From contig CM030711.1 in assembly GCA_017979445.1 (NCBI GenBank), forward strand, positions 18,244,922 to 18,308,921: 64,000 nt of DNA, in the 5' to 3' direction. Shown in pieces: positions 1-12,344 of the stretch; the stretch's first letter is position 1, and every line of letters begins with the position of its first letter. The notes beneath the pieces were generated by a model. That model was not told the origin of the DNA, searched no databases, and saw only the letters and a list, made by a program, of their open reading frames with translations. Made by a program: the position numbers and the translations under genes. Source of the DNA: Akebia trifoliata. Lineage: Eukaryota; Streptophyta; Magnoliopsida; Ranunculales; Lardizabalaceae.

Positions 1-1870
1 GCTTTGTGTGGCTCGACCCTTCTTTTGGGAGATCTGAGTCTGAGAATGATAGACTATTTTCAGCATAGGTTGCCCCTACTATACTAGCTAGTTGATCCGG
101 AGATGTGTCGAGGAAAACTTGGGTTACGCTTAATGCTTTAAGAACAGCTTCCCTATGAGATGTGGAGACCAAACCCCAAACTGAAATATTGGCGCCTGCC
201 TTTTTTTAACTATTTGATCACAACATCATCCTCTTCAATGGTTTCCTGAATGGGGTCCACTTTTTCCTTTCTTGCCAAAGTTGTTGGATTGTCTGCACTG
301 AGTTACGGTGGCTTAAAGACTCTCCCTCCCCATGTCATGTGCTTGACTTCATTACAAGAGAGTGAAAATGGCTCATCTTCTTCGGTCAATAAGTAAGGAT
401 CTTCATCTGTTGCAGAGAATGGATTTTTCGAGATCATTTGTGCCAAGAGGTAGCTGGTATATGATGGATGGGCTATCGTAGCGAAGTGGGGATAGACAAT
501 ATGAATCATCTTCAGTTAGATCAAATGGCTCATGACTTATGGCATAGACCTCATCATTGAAAGCTATTCAAAAGAGGGATAACTGGGTGGTTTGGCATAG
601 ATTGGATAGATGAGAGAGACTAGGTCGAATGATAGTTGGATGTTCGAAACCATATTCAATGTTGGCGGAGGCTGATATGCAGGTAGTGGATTGGTAGTGA
701 CATTTGGCGGCGTTGGGGTAGGAATGATGACTTTTTTTATCATCAATGAGATTTTGGATGGCATGGCAGAGAGAGATGCAACGGTCAGTATGATGACAAG
801 GGCTTTGATGGAATTCGCAAAAGACATTAGGGTTATGTGAAGTTGGTAGGGATTTGGCAGAGATCGAGGCTAGAGAGGGGTAAGGAGCCTTTTTTTCAAT
901 AGTTTCTGAAAGGCTACGGTGAGGATCATCCCTAGATTTGTGAACTGTCAAGAGGGGCTCTACTCGAATTTGCCTGATTAGTAGTTCAAGCTGGGGGTTG
1001 AACTGGGGTGGTGGAAGTATTGGTTATATAAGCATGGTTGACGTTGGGTTTGGAATTAGAGAAGGATTTTTTGGCTTTGTTGTCAAAAGAGTTGGAAAGA
1101 ATCCTAGAGGCAAAAGCATCCTCAAGTTGGCTTCCAGCTTGTAAAAGGGATTCAAATGTAGGGAGATACTGGGCAACTAAATGCTGAGCATACCCCTACG
1201 AGAGGTTTTTCAAGATGATTGTCATTTGTTCCTTTTCTGATGGTCTATCCCACATCTGTGCAGCTTTAGCCCTCCAACGGCTAATGAAATCAGTAAATGT
1301 TTTCCCATTCTTCTACTTAGTGGATTCCAAATCCCTTCGAGAAGTTTCTATCTCGATGTTGTTCTTGTATTGGTGCCAGAACATCCTTGACACATTTTAC
1401 CATGTCCCTATTCTACATGTATGCTGTTCTTCTACATGTTTCCCCATCACAGTTGTTTCCAACTGAGTCATTCTGTTGGCTAACATCGGATTCTCATTAT
1501 AATGCTCATAATTTCTCTCAAGCTCATAAATCTCATCCAGATTCTTAGCTATGCTACTTTCTGGTCGCTTGCCTCTTTGATCGTCAGGATGGTCTCTTGT
1601 TGACTCAGAGATCTGTTCTAGCACTTCTACCTTGCTCTTTATGCTGTTCATATCCATTGCAAAGACCGCCAGGATCTTACAAATTTCTGCGAGTTCAGAT
1701 TCAGAAGCCATCTTTAATGGTTTGCTTGGCGCAGATGTTTTTTCCAAACGACTTGACTCTCGACTCCAACTAGGTGGCGGACGTTTAATTTTGGGCGCAA
1801 TAGTATCCTGAAATCCCATTAAAGGTGAATTAAGAATTGGTGGTAGGTAAATGATCCCTTTTGATAGCAT
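1..1870 (-). pseudogene. Ty3/gypsy gag to protease-start pseudogene
   Basis: Read on the minus strand, this is the gag half of a plant Ty3/gypsy polyprotein. A hydrophilic N-terminal part with a coiled-coil-like run lies at 1870-1400. The retrotransposon gag core follows at about 1380-1080 (motifs FISRWRAKAAQMWDRPSEKE and LPTFESLLQAG). At about 880-830 there is a C-x2-H-x4-H-x4-C knuckle (CEFHQSPCHHTDRC) followed by an IQNLIDD-type helix. Next comes a linker with VKHMTWGGRVFKPP and ISVWGL motifs (510-150). At 65-1 is the FSDSDLPKEG segment that precedes the aspartic protease in this lineage, so the element continues past the left edge. Stops at 1313-1315 and 1196-1198 and several frameshifts interrupt it. 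Family assignment is strong; exact clade not determined. Confidence 0.8.
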
Positions 1871-2038
1871 TTGCTTTTATTATTATAATTGATGAGTTGT
1901 GCTGGTCGAGCTTATGTCTGATGAGGTGATTTATTGTTAATTAGGACCTTATTAAAAAAGAATTCTCATTAAAAATCGTACCAATCCAAACACAAAATAA
2001 ATGAGGAAACTCTCCTCTTAAAGAAAAATTGACTCGAT

Positions 2039-3195
2039 CTAGGACCTTACTTGCTCTTCTATTCCTCTTTTCTGCTTCTTAAATGTTTGTTGATCTTCCG
2101 ATTTAGTAAGCATCCGATGATCCCAAGCGGTTGCTATGTGTTCCACCAAGTGCATAGTTAGCTCCTCAATAGGATGTCGATTCCTCGGGAGCATTGAGAT
2201 CCATGAAGGGAATCCTATCTGTTTTGGTATCATCCTTGGGCAATAAAAAGATGTATTCAGCAGTCCAGTAAACATTACATGATCAAACCCTTTTGAAGTA
2301 AGCACGGTGCCTTCATCCATTTTGATCCTAATCTATCCCAATTTACATCTTGTGTAGTCAAATTTGAGAGCTAGTCCTTCCAGTCTTCCATGGATGCAAA
2401 GTCCACCAATGTTTCCTTTCTTGCGAATTTTTCTCATTTACTTTCCTTGATCTACGAGAATTCTGCGATGCGAAGTCAAATACATAACTATAGATAAAGA
2501 AAATGTGGACTCCCTTGAAATCCTACCCCTTCTGGTGCATTCTCATTTGGTAATCCCTCAAAAGTCTCGATGAGTATTGTGGGGACTGGGTTTGCCTTAT
2601 CTTTAAGTTGTCCAGCAATATCTACGAAAAAGCCTGGCAATCGATGACCTGTGCTAAATGAAACTAAAAAATATGTTGACAATACCCCCAGACATAAAGT
2701 AAAGTCTCTAGCCTTCCTATGAGGTTCCGAAGCGAAATCCCCAGGATTTTCGTGTTTGGGAGTTCGGTGTTCTTCTAGAAGTCTTTGCATGTTCAGTAAA
2801 CCGTGATCTGTGAATCCTCTTGCTTTTTTCGGCTTAACTCCTAATCCTTTTGAGAGTTCTTTTGTGAATTTGGATTTCGATGGAAGACGAATCATTGGAC
2901 TCAATGTGCTTATCCCCATAATATTGCAATAATTTTCATGAGTTGGACAAAGTGTGACTGAATCAAAATGGAATACGTGGTAATTCGAGTCCTAGAAATT
3001 AGCTATGGCACATAAGAGGTTCCAATTGACAGTCACTGACTTAAGAGAGAATACGCTTTGAAGTCCATATGCACCAAAATTGTACTTCTCGACAGTGGTG
3101 AACGCATCTAAAGCTCTTTCCATCAGTAATTGTACATCATAATGAGCCATATAACCAAAAAAACTAACTCTCATTACTGACACATTAAAAAACAA
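2039..3195 (-). pseudogene. DUF7745-like domain, upstream part of the same gypsy element
   Basis: Three minus-strand blocks (3195-2992, 2991-2488, 2320-2039) read as one decayed protein. The junction motif is AIANF-stop-DSNYHVFHFDSVTLCPT, followed by NYCNIMG. This matches the FWdp..hvFrFg..elcPTleEf pattern of the plant DUF7745 domain, often fused upstream of gag in plant gypsy-type proteins. The stop at 2992-2994 (TAG) stands where Trp (TGG) is expected. A frameshift or deletion separates the block ending near 2488 from the one starting at 2320. It lies upstream of the gag at 1-1870 on the same strand, so the two are probably one element. The domain name is from memory of the family pattern and should be checked by profile search. 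Confidence 0.6.
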
Positions 3196-3726
3196 GCCAC
3201 GTCTATTTTTTGATACGATCTTTAATGTGATTTAACTATTTTGATTTAAAGAAAGGTCCGATCTATTGAATATAATTGGTCAGAAAAAGAAGTTTAGTTA
3301 CCACATTCAGACCGATTCTACACAATGGATTAAAAAAAAATAATATATCACCTCATTGACATTTAATTGAACCAATTAACTCGATCGGCTCGTGTATTGA
3401 TCCGGAAAATCAATGTACCAATTGGGCTAATGGGTTGGAAAATGATTGGCCAACACAACTTTTTCAATTACATTTTTTGGGTTGGACCGAAATTGCGGGT
3501 TCCATTTGAGCAGTCTAGATCGGTCCACCCACTTACCTTTTGGTTAGATTAAAGAAAGGCAACCTGGGAGCACTTATGGTCAATTCGATTCGTGGCCTAG
3601 TGGGACCGTACCTAAGTTCTAGGCTTTCTATATGATTGAGGCTAGGTTAAGACAAAGCTTAGGTTACTTCAGCCCGAAACACCGATATACTATCCCAGTT
3701 TTACTTGGTCAAGCAGTACGTGGTGT
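3196..3726. other. Unassigned stretch between two gypsy remnants
   Basis: AT-rich sequence with short chance frames only. No LTR terminus, PBS or recognisable protein motif was found. It abuts the truncated LTR that begins at 3727, so it may belong to the element that disrupted that LTR. Confidence 0.4.
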
Positions 3727-3906
3727 TTGCTTACAAGCTAATGTATATATTTTGATCCTTCTGAATCTAATGGCGAAGTCGGTTTTCCTTGAAATTAATC
3801 ACAACAATATTCGAGTATTTTACTTTAAGTCCCTCCTTCGGTATTTTCCTCCAAATCTCACAATTTAATTTTCTCGAGATATGAGTTGAAAATCCGGGGT
3901 ATTACA
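3727..3906 (-). repeat. Truncated 3' LTR (first 180 bp)
   Basis: Aligns base for base, with few differences, to 10172-10351, the beginning of the 5' LTR. It begins on the minus strand with TGTAATACCCCGG at 3906. Similarity stops abruptly at about 3727, after GCTTGTAAGCAA, so the remaining 3.1 kb of this LTR is missing. Confidence 0.85.
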
Positions 3907-3918
3907 TTTTCCCCCCTT
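3907..3918 (-). other. Polypurine tract of the gypsy element
   Basis: On the minus strand AAGGGGGGAAAA lies directly against the TG that opens the 3' LTR. This is the position and composition expected for the plus-strand priming site of an LTR retrotransposon. Confidence 0.8.
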
Positions 3919-4538
3919 AATAAAAATTTGGTCTTCGAAATTTGAATCATACCTTATCGAACTTTTTCGCCACCCCGCTAACACAACATGTATAACTAAG
4001 AACAATTATATGCGATTATCATTCATTCAGGTTTTCAAACCAATTTCTTTTATAACTCCTAACTGCATGTCGCACATTTTTCATCAACCCAATACATCCA
4101 TCCATTAATCACTCCAAATCATTCTCATGCCCCAACTAATTCATCATTTGTATAATCATAAAATACCATCAACTCACATCATATCAATTCTCTACCAATT
4201 TCTATCAATAATTCTTTTACACCCCCTATATCATTTATCATTGTTTTCCTTACCAACTATATCGCCTATTATGCGTACTTGTACTCACAATGCACATTAC
4301 TCCTCAATACGCAGTCTTACTACAAACTTACTATTACTATAATGCAAGTATTTACTAACACTAACCTTGCAATTCTCATCAACACCTTTATTCCCAATAT
4401 ACCGATATCTCTTCATTAGACTCGATACTCCAAGTTCTACTTACCGTAATATCTCCTCAAGACGTTTGTCATAATCTTTGTGATTTACAAACCTTAATCA
4501 AGAGGGTAACTCTTACATAAAATAAATGATTTCGTAAA

Positions 4539-4616
4539 CTAATCACGTGTGAAGGGTCTGGTAAATACTTCTTCAATATGGAAACTTGGAACACGCGATG
4601 AACCTGCTCAAGATCT
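4539..4616 (-). pseudogene. Relic of gypsy integrase C-terminus
   Basis: The minus strand encodes LEQVHRVFQVSILKKYLPDP followed by SHVIS. This is a decayed form of the motif (iHnVFHVSmLrkYipDPsHVi) near the end of gypsy integrases of the chromovirus type. Nothing upstream of it matches RT or the integrase core, so pol has been largely deleted and this short end survives. Confidence 0.7.
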
Positions 4617-5639
4617 ATTCAACTACTTCAACGGTCCCATAAGCTGCAAGTCACATGTTTTCTTTTCCTACTCCCAAAATCACAGCATTGACCAGTTACT
4701 GTTTAAATATCATTGTAATATCAATTAATCCTTATTCACGTAACTTTATATTTTGCCTAAATCATACATATTTCCACTTATCATCCAATACTGATAGCAC
4801 CATGATTAGCCTTTACAAATCTCACAACTATCTCTCATAAATTTCAATTCATAAGCAGTATCGTTGTCATACCTTCTTCATCTATTTTCTCATAATTCCA
4901 TTAAGTCACCATTAATGCAACCTTATCACAACATTATTATTTCTTGCATCTTATATTGATCCACCTTGCTTTCAAAACTACATTTTCTACCTAACTCTTC
5001 CCTAATGTCATTCCAATCGTTTTAACAATACTATTAACTTATACAATCGTCAAATTCAACATGCTTCTCCATTCATAAATTCATTTCTTACCTCTCCTAA
5101 TGAAGCGCATCTTTCACACGTCAAGTTTACCGTCAAATACTCGTTCATTTTTGTCACACACCAAATTTCAATTTTTGATTGCACACCTCTATTCGGTAGA
5201 TTCCTACTTACTCTTTCCAAAAACCTTATTCTTCATTCACAAGGTATCATTCTAACCTCACTCTCTAACAATTACTTTTAGCCTTAATTCACATATACTC
5301 TACACCATATTATTATCATGTTATGAATACACTTATACCACAACACACATTTCTACTAATAATACTCCTTCCTATCTTACCTAACTGTGCCTATCTCATC
5401 AATATTCCTTGCCCCATAGTTTTCAACAACTTTTCTAATAGTGGTGTAACTAGTTTTATTACTCGATCCGTCTCGATAAATTACTAGCTCAAATAAGTGT
5501 GCAAAATCTTAGCAACAATATATGATCTAAAGGAATCAATATTGAATAGAGCTCCAATTTCTAGTATCCTAATTAAAAATCGTACCTTCTAAAATATTGT
5601 CGGAAATAGTTGGTTCCTCGGGTCACAATCCCTACCTGC
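4617..5639 (-). other. Eroded internal region, pol missing
   Basis: About 1 kb, strongly pyrimidine- and A-rich on the plus strand. By position it should hold protease to integrase, but I see no DSGA, YxDD, TDAS or DDE motif. It is either extremely decayed or replaced sequence. The similar stretch 3919-4538 also shows nothing recognisable. Confidence 0.5.
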
Positions 5640-6705
5640 GACTGTGATAGATGACACTGTCTCCTAATATGTCCCACTTGATCACACCCATAACATGTTA
5701 ATGATTTTGTCTTCGTAGATTTCTGTAGAGTGAGCAGTTGGTAAACTAGAGTCTAAAATCTCTGGGTCTGTCTCGTTGGTACTCTTGGCCCTACTAGCCT
5801 CGATGGAATTCCAACAGCTCCATGACTTGGTGATGAGGGAACCCCATAACTCGGTGGTTGAGTAGCTCTATATTGTGTGTAAATTGATCTAGGGGCGATC
5901 AACCTCGAATACATTGGCCTCTTGGCCGGGTCTGGTCTGGAAAGAAGAGAGGTCTAGGGTTGACTGGTCTGTCCCTGGGACATCTGTAATTCCATCCCCT
6001 CTCGCTTTTGATCGCTTGTTCAGTCCATTTGCGATGGTATAAGCATGTCTTCAATCATGTTAAAATCTTGTGGTATTGTTGTCCCTTGAATTTTCCCATC
6101 TAACATTTTTCTGAGCCACGGATCTTTAATTGGTTGACGTCGACCCGAACATTGCACCCATGTGTGTCCCAACTTACCACATTCATAACACACTACCACT
6201 TTTTTTTCGATCGATTTAGTATTATATGTTGTTGTTTCCTACCAAACTCCTCAATTTCTTGAACGGGTATTTCCATAGTCTCACTTCTTATATATAGTTG
6301 TTTTCCCCGCAACTCTACTAGTTTTGTAATTGTTTGCCTTTTATTGGGTCCTAATTACCTTTCTTCTACTAGGTCTTGAGGCGATGATCGTACTATCTCT
6401 ATTTATTCTCGTGGTACTCCCTGTGTCGGGATATTTCCTCTTGGATCCTATTGGGACTTATTTTTAAGATGGTGGTCGAGCTTTTCTTTTATTCTCTCTA
6501 ATCTTTTTGTCAATTAGCCTACCATGATCATTTGAGTCTCAAACATCTCTGATTGCCTCTTTTCCATGCGTGCTTGACTTTGGGATAACTCCGAGATGAC
6601 TTCTATCAACCGTTCTATCTTGGCGAGTTTACTCGACCCCGGCAGATCTTCCCCACCAGTTTGACTCCTTGTCATGGGTCCAGTTGTAACTCTGTTTCCT
6701 TGCAT
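5640..6705 (-). pseudogene. gypsy gag with two zinc knuckles
   Basis: The frame opens at 6705 with MQGNRVTTGPMTRSQTGGED, typical of a plant gypsy gag N-terminus, then a helix rich in Lys, Glu and Gln to 6514. Two C-x2-C-x4-H-x4-C knuckles follow: CYECGKLGHTWVQC near 6200-6160 and CYGCDQVGHIRRQC near 5690-5650. They sit in a Gln/Ser/Pro-rich tail. Several stops (for example after MIMVG at 6514) and a frame change break the reading frame. The usual roughly 100-residue gag core between N-terminus and first knuckle is not recognisable, so part of it is probably deleted. Gag packages the RNA into the virus-like particle; this copy is dead. Confidence 0.7.
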
Positions 6706-7049
6706 TTTTCCTAACCTGCGAGTTCAGTAATCTACTATTTATCAGAAACAAGACACTCCTTAGATCCATGTCAACATCATTCTTACAAAAGCATTAACCA
6801 TCATTATAATACGAAATCTAGTAATGAACACTATTTTTACTACTGTAGAATGAACCTAGAATCTTATCTCAGGCTCACTAGGCTCTACGGACTTCTAGAC
6901 ACGGAAGAGCTCCCAATCCCAATACATAACCACTGATGAGCTCGGATATCGGATTCCTAATAACACTCTATGATTACCTCAAATATTATGGTATCAGCCT
7001 ATTTTCTAAAACATATCCGACCCTGTATCCCATACGGATCTAATGCTAT

Positions 7050-7063
7050 GCTCTGATAGCATC
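7050..7063 (-). other. Primer binding site (initiator Met tRNA type)
   Basis: Immediately inside the 5' LTR the minus strand reads GATGCTATCAGAGCATAGC. The core differs by one base from TGGTATCAGAGC, the complement of the 3' end of plant initiator methionine tRNA. Position and sequence support a PBS. Confidence 0.75.
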
Positions 7064-10000
7064 TGTGGCGCCCCGCCAAACACTAACACAAATCCCAATG
7101 CCAAATCTCAAGGTACTAGGTGGCACCTCGATATTTGGACATGGCCCCCTTTGTTTATGTTAGCATTCTACGGAACACGAAAACCTGATAATCCAATATA
7201 TAACAAAACCTGTATATAAAGATGCAAATACTAAAATTAATAGTGGAAGACTAATTACATCTAATATGTAAGTAAATCAGAGTGCGGAAAATTTTACAAT
7301 ATACAGGCTTACAAAAATACTCTCACTCTAACATAGACCTAAACTCTTAATCCAAAGACTACATATATCCTGGATGAAACTGACAACACTAAGGGATGTA
7401 GCCCTAGTGCTCACCAAGCAATAAACTCTTATCGTCGATCTGATCAACCATATACTCCCCACTTACCGACTCTACACCTGTCTTTGTAACTACAAGTGTT
7501 AAAACTAAAAAAAAATAAGAAGGAAAGGGTGAGTAACGAGAGTTACCCAATAAGTCCACAACCAATTCCTACTAATAACCCTCCCTAAACATGATCGAGC
7601 AAAACATACTGAACATTTTAATACATGCAAGGTTTTATAGAATAAAATACGATCAATTGGTACATATAGTCAGGGATGAACAACTAAACAATTTAAAAGA
7701 TCACATATCATCAATCATCGGTAATCACTATACATTTTTTGACTTATGCAAATATAGTTGACAATATTGAAATAGTAGACGTGTTTTTCAGTTTATACTT
7801 CGAAATATAACAACAGATACATAATACAAGTGGTGGAGTATTGGAATTAAAAAGTTGGGATTCACGACTGGATCGCTTCCAGTCGGGACATGATATTCCT
7901 CAATAACATCGTAGTTCTTGATTTTGTGGCTGGTCGCTGTTTATCACGCTTGCGGGACCATTTATCCACCTCAGGTTAGCCATTTGACGTGACCGTAAGC
8001 AATGGGTCTCTTTTCGATGTGTCAGTATATTTGACTACTACTAGATTGTTAGTGATCACTAACTAATCATCTTCGTCTATGCCTATCAAGCGTGTATGTG
8101 ATTCCCAAAATAACACTCCACTCGTATACGACTACCTTTACAATACATGTTCACTGGTAAAGATAAAAAAGGAATGGACCCGGATTTCAGTTATGACTCC
8201 ACTCTCATACACGTCCCATACTACATATGAGCTTGGTGGTCCCTACCATCCATCCCAAGATAATGCACCCCTCTGGATGATGTGACGCACTATCCCTTTA
8301 GACATTCACAAACCCTTTAACAGCTCACAAAATGCTACATATATATCATGTTTTTTATTTAAAACAAAAGAGAAATTAACAAAACAGGGTTGAGAATGGA
8401 TATCCAGTTTCTATCATGCAACTGTGGCCTCCTCGACCTAAAAATAAATAACAGTATTCAGCGCACGCGCTAACATAATCTTAAATAAACATGCAACCCT
8501 TTCATTAATAATCTGGATATCCTTTCACAAACATACATACATCATACAATGTAAAATGCAGACATTACCCCTTAGGTGTGACTCTGACATTTTATCGATT
8601 CATCCATTTTCCATTCTTTCAACATTCTCATTTTTCATCTTTTCAAATCTCATCTTTCCTTTTCAATCTTTCAAAGTCACTTGGTTTATTCAATTGAAAA
8701 ACTATTAAAGTTTACTCAAAACGGGTCCCGACGATGCATCGGACCAAAACTGTTAAAACGAGGAAAGCTGGTAAAATTTTGGCTAAGTATCAGAAACTCG
8801 ATTTTTAAAAATTCTCGAAATTGAAAATGAATTTTTGGAAATGAAAGCCTCAAGTACGAGATTTGACACTATATAAATTTAGCCTAATTCAAAGTAACGT
8901 GAAAGTTATTACATTTTGAAAATATGTCGAAAACGTCAAAATCTACATTTTGTTCTTGAAACCAAAATTTGCATTTTGATCTTTTGAGATTTGGATCTCA
9001 AAACCATTCTCATTGTTTCGAAATGGGGGGTAAAATCTTAATTTTATTAAAGAACTTAAAGTAAATGGTAAGCAATGAAATGAAGGGTGAAAAATCGTGT
9101 ACAAGTCATGAGGAAGGCAACCCAAAAGCCAGAAGCAGTTTTGACCAAACTGTTCTGTCGGTGGCAGAAGCATGATTCTATCGGCGGGACCGACAAAATG
9201 GCCTTTGGCAGGTATTGGTAGAACCGACAACTCCTGCTGATAGCATTGAACACATTCACGAAATTTCGATCTTTCGATCCATTTTTCGGGTCTTTCATCC
9301 GTTCTTCAAACCCTTCGATCTATCCACGAGTTTGTTATTAAAACTTTATAAAAATACATCAAATATCTAATTCTAATCATGAATTTAAAATCAACCACAA
9401 GATTTCTACGATTTATAAATACAAACAACAAGTTTTCTTAAAAATCTAAATGTACATTTTTGAAATCTAAGGTTACTACTAAGAATTGAAAATCCCTTAC
9501 CTGGTTGTGGTTGTCGGACACGCTTAACTAACTCGAAAATCAAAGATTAGTAGCAAGGACTCGAGGTTGAATGACTTCGAGGCCCAAGGGTCGGGTTAGT
9601 TGTGAAACCCTCGATGGAGGTGTCCTTCCTCCCTTAACAACGATGGATCACTTTTCTTCAAACTAGGTGGAACTCAAAGTGGGTAAAATAAAAAATCCCT
9701 ATTGCTGATTTTTAGTGGGAGCCTAAGAGAAAAGAAAGGAAATGGAGGTTGGATGGGGTGAGAACGTGGAGCTCGATAATGCCGATAATATTACTTTCTT
9801 CGTCGAGGTTCAACTCGGACTTGGTCACGATGGATGAGGGTGAGAATGGGTTAAAACCTAGGTTTGGAAAATGGTGCTAATTTGGTTTCTTAGAGAAGAG
9901 GAAACAAATGAGAATAAAAGAAAGTTAGCTTTCTTTTATAAAAGTTGAGGGAATTTTTGGCATTTTCTCTTGTTTATATTTTCGACAGAAATTCGACCAT

Positions 10001-10351
10001 TCGAACTCGAAAAATCTCAAATGAATATTCCATTTCGAATAATTTTTCGTTGCGAACCTAACAGTGTCATCAAATTTTCCTAATTCTCGCTCTAATGAAC
10101 TTTCACCATTTTTGGGTCCCACACGAAATTCGAAGATTTTATAATTTTTTCATCCGAATTCGAATTCGAACTTGCTTACAAGCTAATGTATATATTCTGA
10201 TTCTTTTGAATTTAATGGCTAAGTCGATTTTCGTTGAAATTAATCATAATAATATTCGAGTATTTTACTCTAAGTCCCTCCTTCGGTATTTTCCTCAAAA
10301 TCTCACAATTTAATTTCATCGAGATATGAGTTGAAAATCCGGGGTATTATA
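7064..10351 (-). repeat. 5' LTR, 3.29 kb, of the long-LTR gypsy family
   Basis: Bounded by TATAATACCCCGG (10351) and GGCGGGGCGCCACA (7064) on the minus strand. The first base pair reads TA where TG is expected, as in the 3' copy at 3906. It aligns along its full length with the opposite-strand solo LTR at 32589-35690. Shared blocks include the first 300 bp, the CAAGTCCGAGTTGAACCTCG block and the block matching 34550-34620. A third fragment of the family lies at 52260-52523. Confidence 0.9.
9933..9944 (-). promoter_or_regulatory. Probable LTR TATA box
   Basis: CTTTTATAAAAG, a 12-bp palindrome, lies about 410 bp from the LTR start. The same place in the solo LTR (about 33003-33010, also about 415 bp in) has TTTAAAAG in matching flanks. 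Conservation of an A/T core at a fixed distance suggests the LTR promoter. Transcription start is not shown by sequence. Confidence 0.5.
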
Positions 10352-12344
10352 GTAACAACCCCTATTTAACATTTATAGTCCCTATTTAGTAATTGAAATA
10401 AAACTATTAGTTATTATAAGATTAATCAATATATTATAATATGATTAGTCGGCATTATTTAATTACAATTCTTAATTATTTTATTAAGGATGTGTTTGAT
10501 TTACTTTCTAATCATATCTTTAGGAAATAGGTTAAAAGGGTTTAGGGATTTTGGTGGAAAAGAGGGAAAAGATAACCATTATTTAGAGAAATCCTGTAAG
10601 AATTTTTCCCCCCTCCAAAAGGCCAGATGTATAGAGGTCGGCTCCTCGATGTTTCCATATCAATAAGATATATTGTAATTTAATGTATTCTATACATTTA
10701 TTTTTTAGGTTTGTAATAGAATCATCCAATTCATTGAGGGTTTTTATTTTTTTTTGTTTTGTTTTGTCTTTGTTGCCTTCTTTTTAAGTCAACTGATAAT
10801 GGAAAAAATCAGACAATATCTTTTCAATAGAACAATTTCACAAGTATCCTTTTAGGGACCAAAATTAACCTGTCCTCCATTCACTTATGTTTATAGATGT
10901 ATTTTTAATTTAGTTAATTTAAGCATATTTGTACTTGTTATTAATACCTAAATATTCCCCCCCCCCCCCCCGCCGAAAAAAAAAAAACCACACACACATT
11001 TACACACACTACTTTTTGGAGATTTCCTTGTGATAAATTTCTTTAATAGATTGACGCAAAAAAGAAACAATACTGTTTACACTAACCCAGAGTTAGAGTG
11101 AACTAAGTATTCTCCACAAAAGTTGAAATATGGTTTCACAAAGGACAATTTTCTAGCGATACATCTTATTGAATTTGTTGGTTAATTTCTACTTGATAAG
11201 TTGTCAAAGTATATAAATTTTGTTTTCATGCTAATAAATTATGTGATGTGATTTCTTTACGCTTATTTCACATTGGCTTTTGATCTATAGGAACATTTTA
11301 CTATAATGATTTACTCCCTCAATATATTTTCGAAAATGCTTCCAAATGAGATACTCCTTTTTTTTCTAGCTTTATTTTTTAGCTTTACATTTTGTTTTTG
11401 TTTATAAAGAGTTGCTTAGTTTGATAAAAAAAAGCAAGTAATAAGATAATTTAATTTTTTATGTTGCAAATAAAATCTTTTTAAATTCTATCCCATGTTA
11501 TTTGATCATCGTTGTAATAGTTGATGCATATTCAGAGCTAAGCTCTGTTGTCAAAGATGGTGCCTAGGCCCTATTTAAGGGCAAAAGAAGTGCCTAGGAA
11601 TCTAGGCACCTAAGCGGCAACTATCTTAAGTTGAAAATTATAAGAGAGGTGTTTTGTAAATAAAGCCCTTGCTATGTGAATTAAGCATGACGGTGACTAT
11701 TTTTTAAAGTCACGCTTCACATTGTGATTAAATATATATTCCTCGTCTCATCTTTGTATGAACTAAGATCAAGCTTACTCGGACGAGACAAACCGGACAA
11801 GATTATATTCAACCTCATTTGACAATTATATTTCAAAACAAGCAAGGAAAGATTTTATATAGAAAAGGAAAAATTGGTGTATAAGATATTCAGAAGGTGA
11901 GCATCTCATTTAAATGATGACATGAATTGTCACGCCCCAAATTCTTGGGACCCGAGACCTAGGACTCCAAGGGTGAGGAAAAACATAATCTCTTGATGAC
12001 TTATGAGTCAAATTGCCTGACGCCTCATGAGTCAACTTTCCCTACCACTCAACTGATAATCCTTTTCCCAATTTAGTTATTCATTCCTAATCTAGTGGGT
12101 AGATTGACGTTTGGTCAATCACAACTACTGGCTTTGTCTCACTTCAAACGACTCCAACCCAATTATTGGGGAGAACTAATTTAAAATGCAGTTTAAAATT
12201 ATTTTGCGGGTAGTTTTTTCTCTCTTTAAAAGTAGATAAACTTCCACTTCAAAATAGTCTCATGATCAACATAAGCGCCAATGTTGTTGAGCATAGGCAT
12301 GCAAGAGTTTTTGTAACTATCTGACTTTTTTATTCTTTTGTTTC
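10352..12344. other. Non-coding stretch between gypsy LTR and CACTA cluster
   Basis: No gene recognised. It holds a C14 run next to an A-rich run and CA repeats (about 10956-11005). A short palindromic motif TGCCTAGGAATCTAGGCA lies at about 11586-11604. At about 11930 TGTCACGCCCCAAATTCTTG resembles the outer end of a minus-strand LTR (GGGGCGTGACA), but no partner LTR was found. Confidence 0.4.

Larger units (their letters stand above)
3727..10351 (-). mobile_element. Collapsed long-LTR Ty3/gypsy retrotransposon
   Basis: A minus-strand LTR retrotransposon. Its 5' LTR is 7064-10351 (3.29 kb). A primer binding site follows at once, then gag with two CCHC knuckles, a relic of the integrase C-terminus, a polypurine tract (3907-3918) and the first 180 bp of the 3' LTR (3727-3906). 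Most of protease, RT, RNase H and integrase (several kb) is gone, so the internal region is only about 3.2 kb. The 3' LTR is cut off at 3727. The outer flank at 10352-10356 is GTAAC; the matching target duplication cannot be seen because the 3' LTR end is lost. The very long LTR and MTRSQT gag start suggest a Tekay/Del-type chromovirus. That clade name is an inference. Confidence 0.8.

Noticed and set aside
10095..10313. 72-codon frame similar to one at 3632-3868
   Set aside because: The similarity is that of two LTR copies; both frames are LTR sequence, not protein.
11586..11604. TGCCTAGG...CTAGGCA palindrome as a MITE
   Set aside because: Stem of only seven bases and no target duplication or extended inverted repeat.
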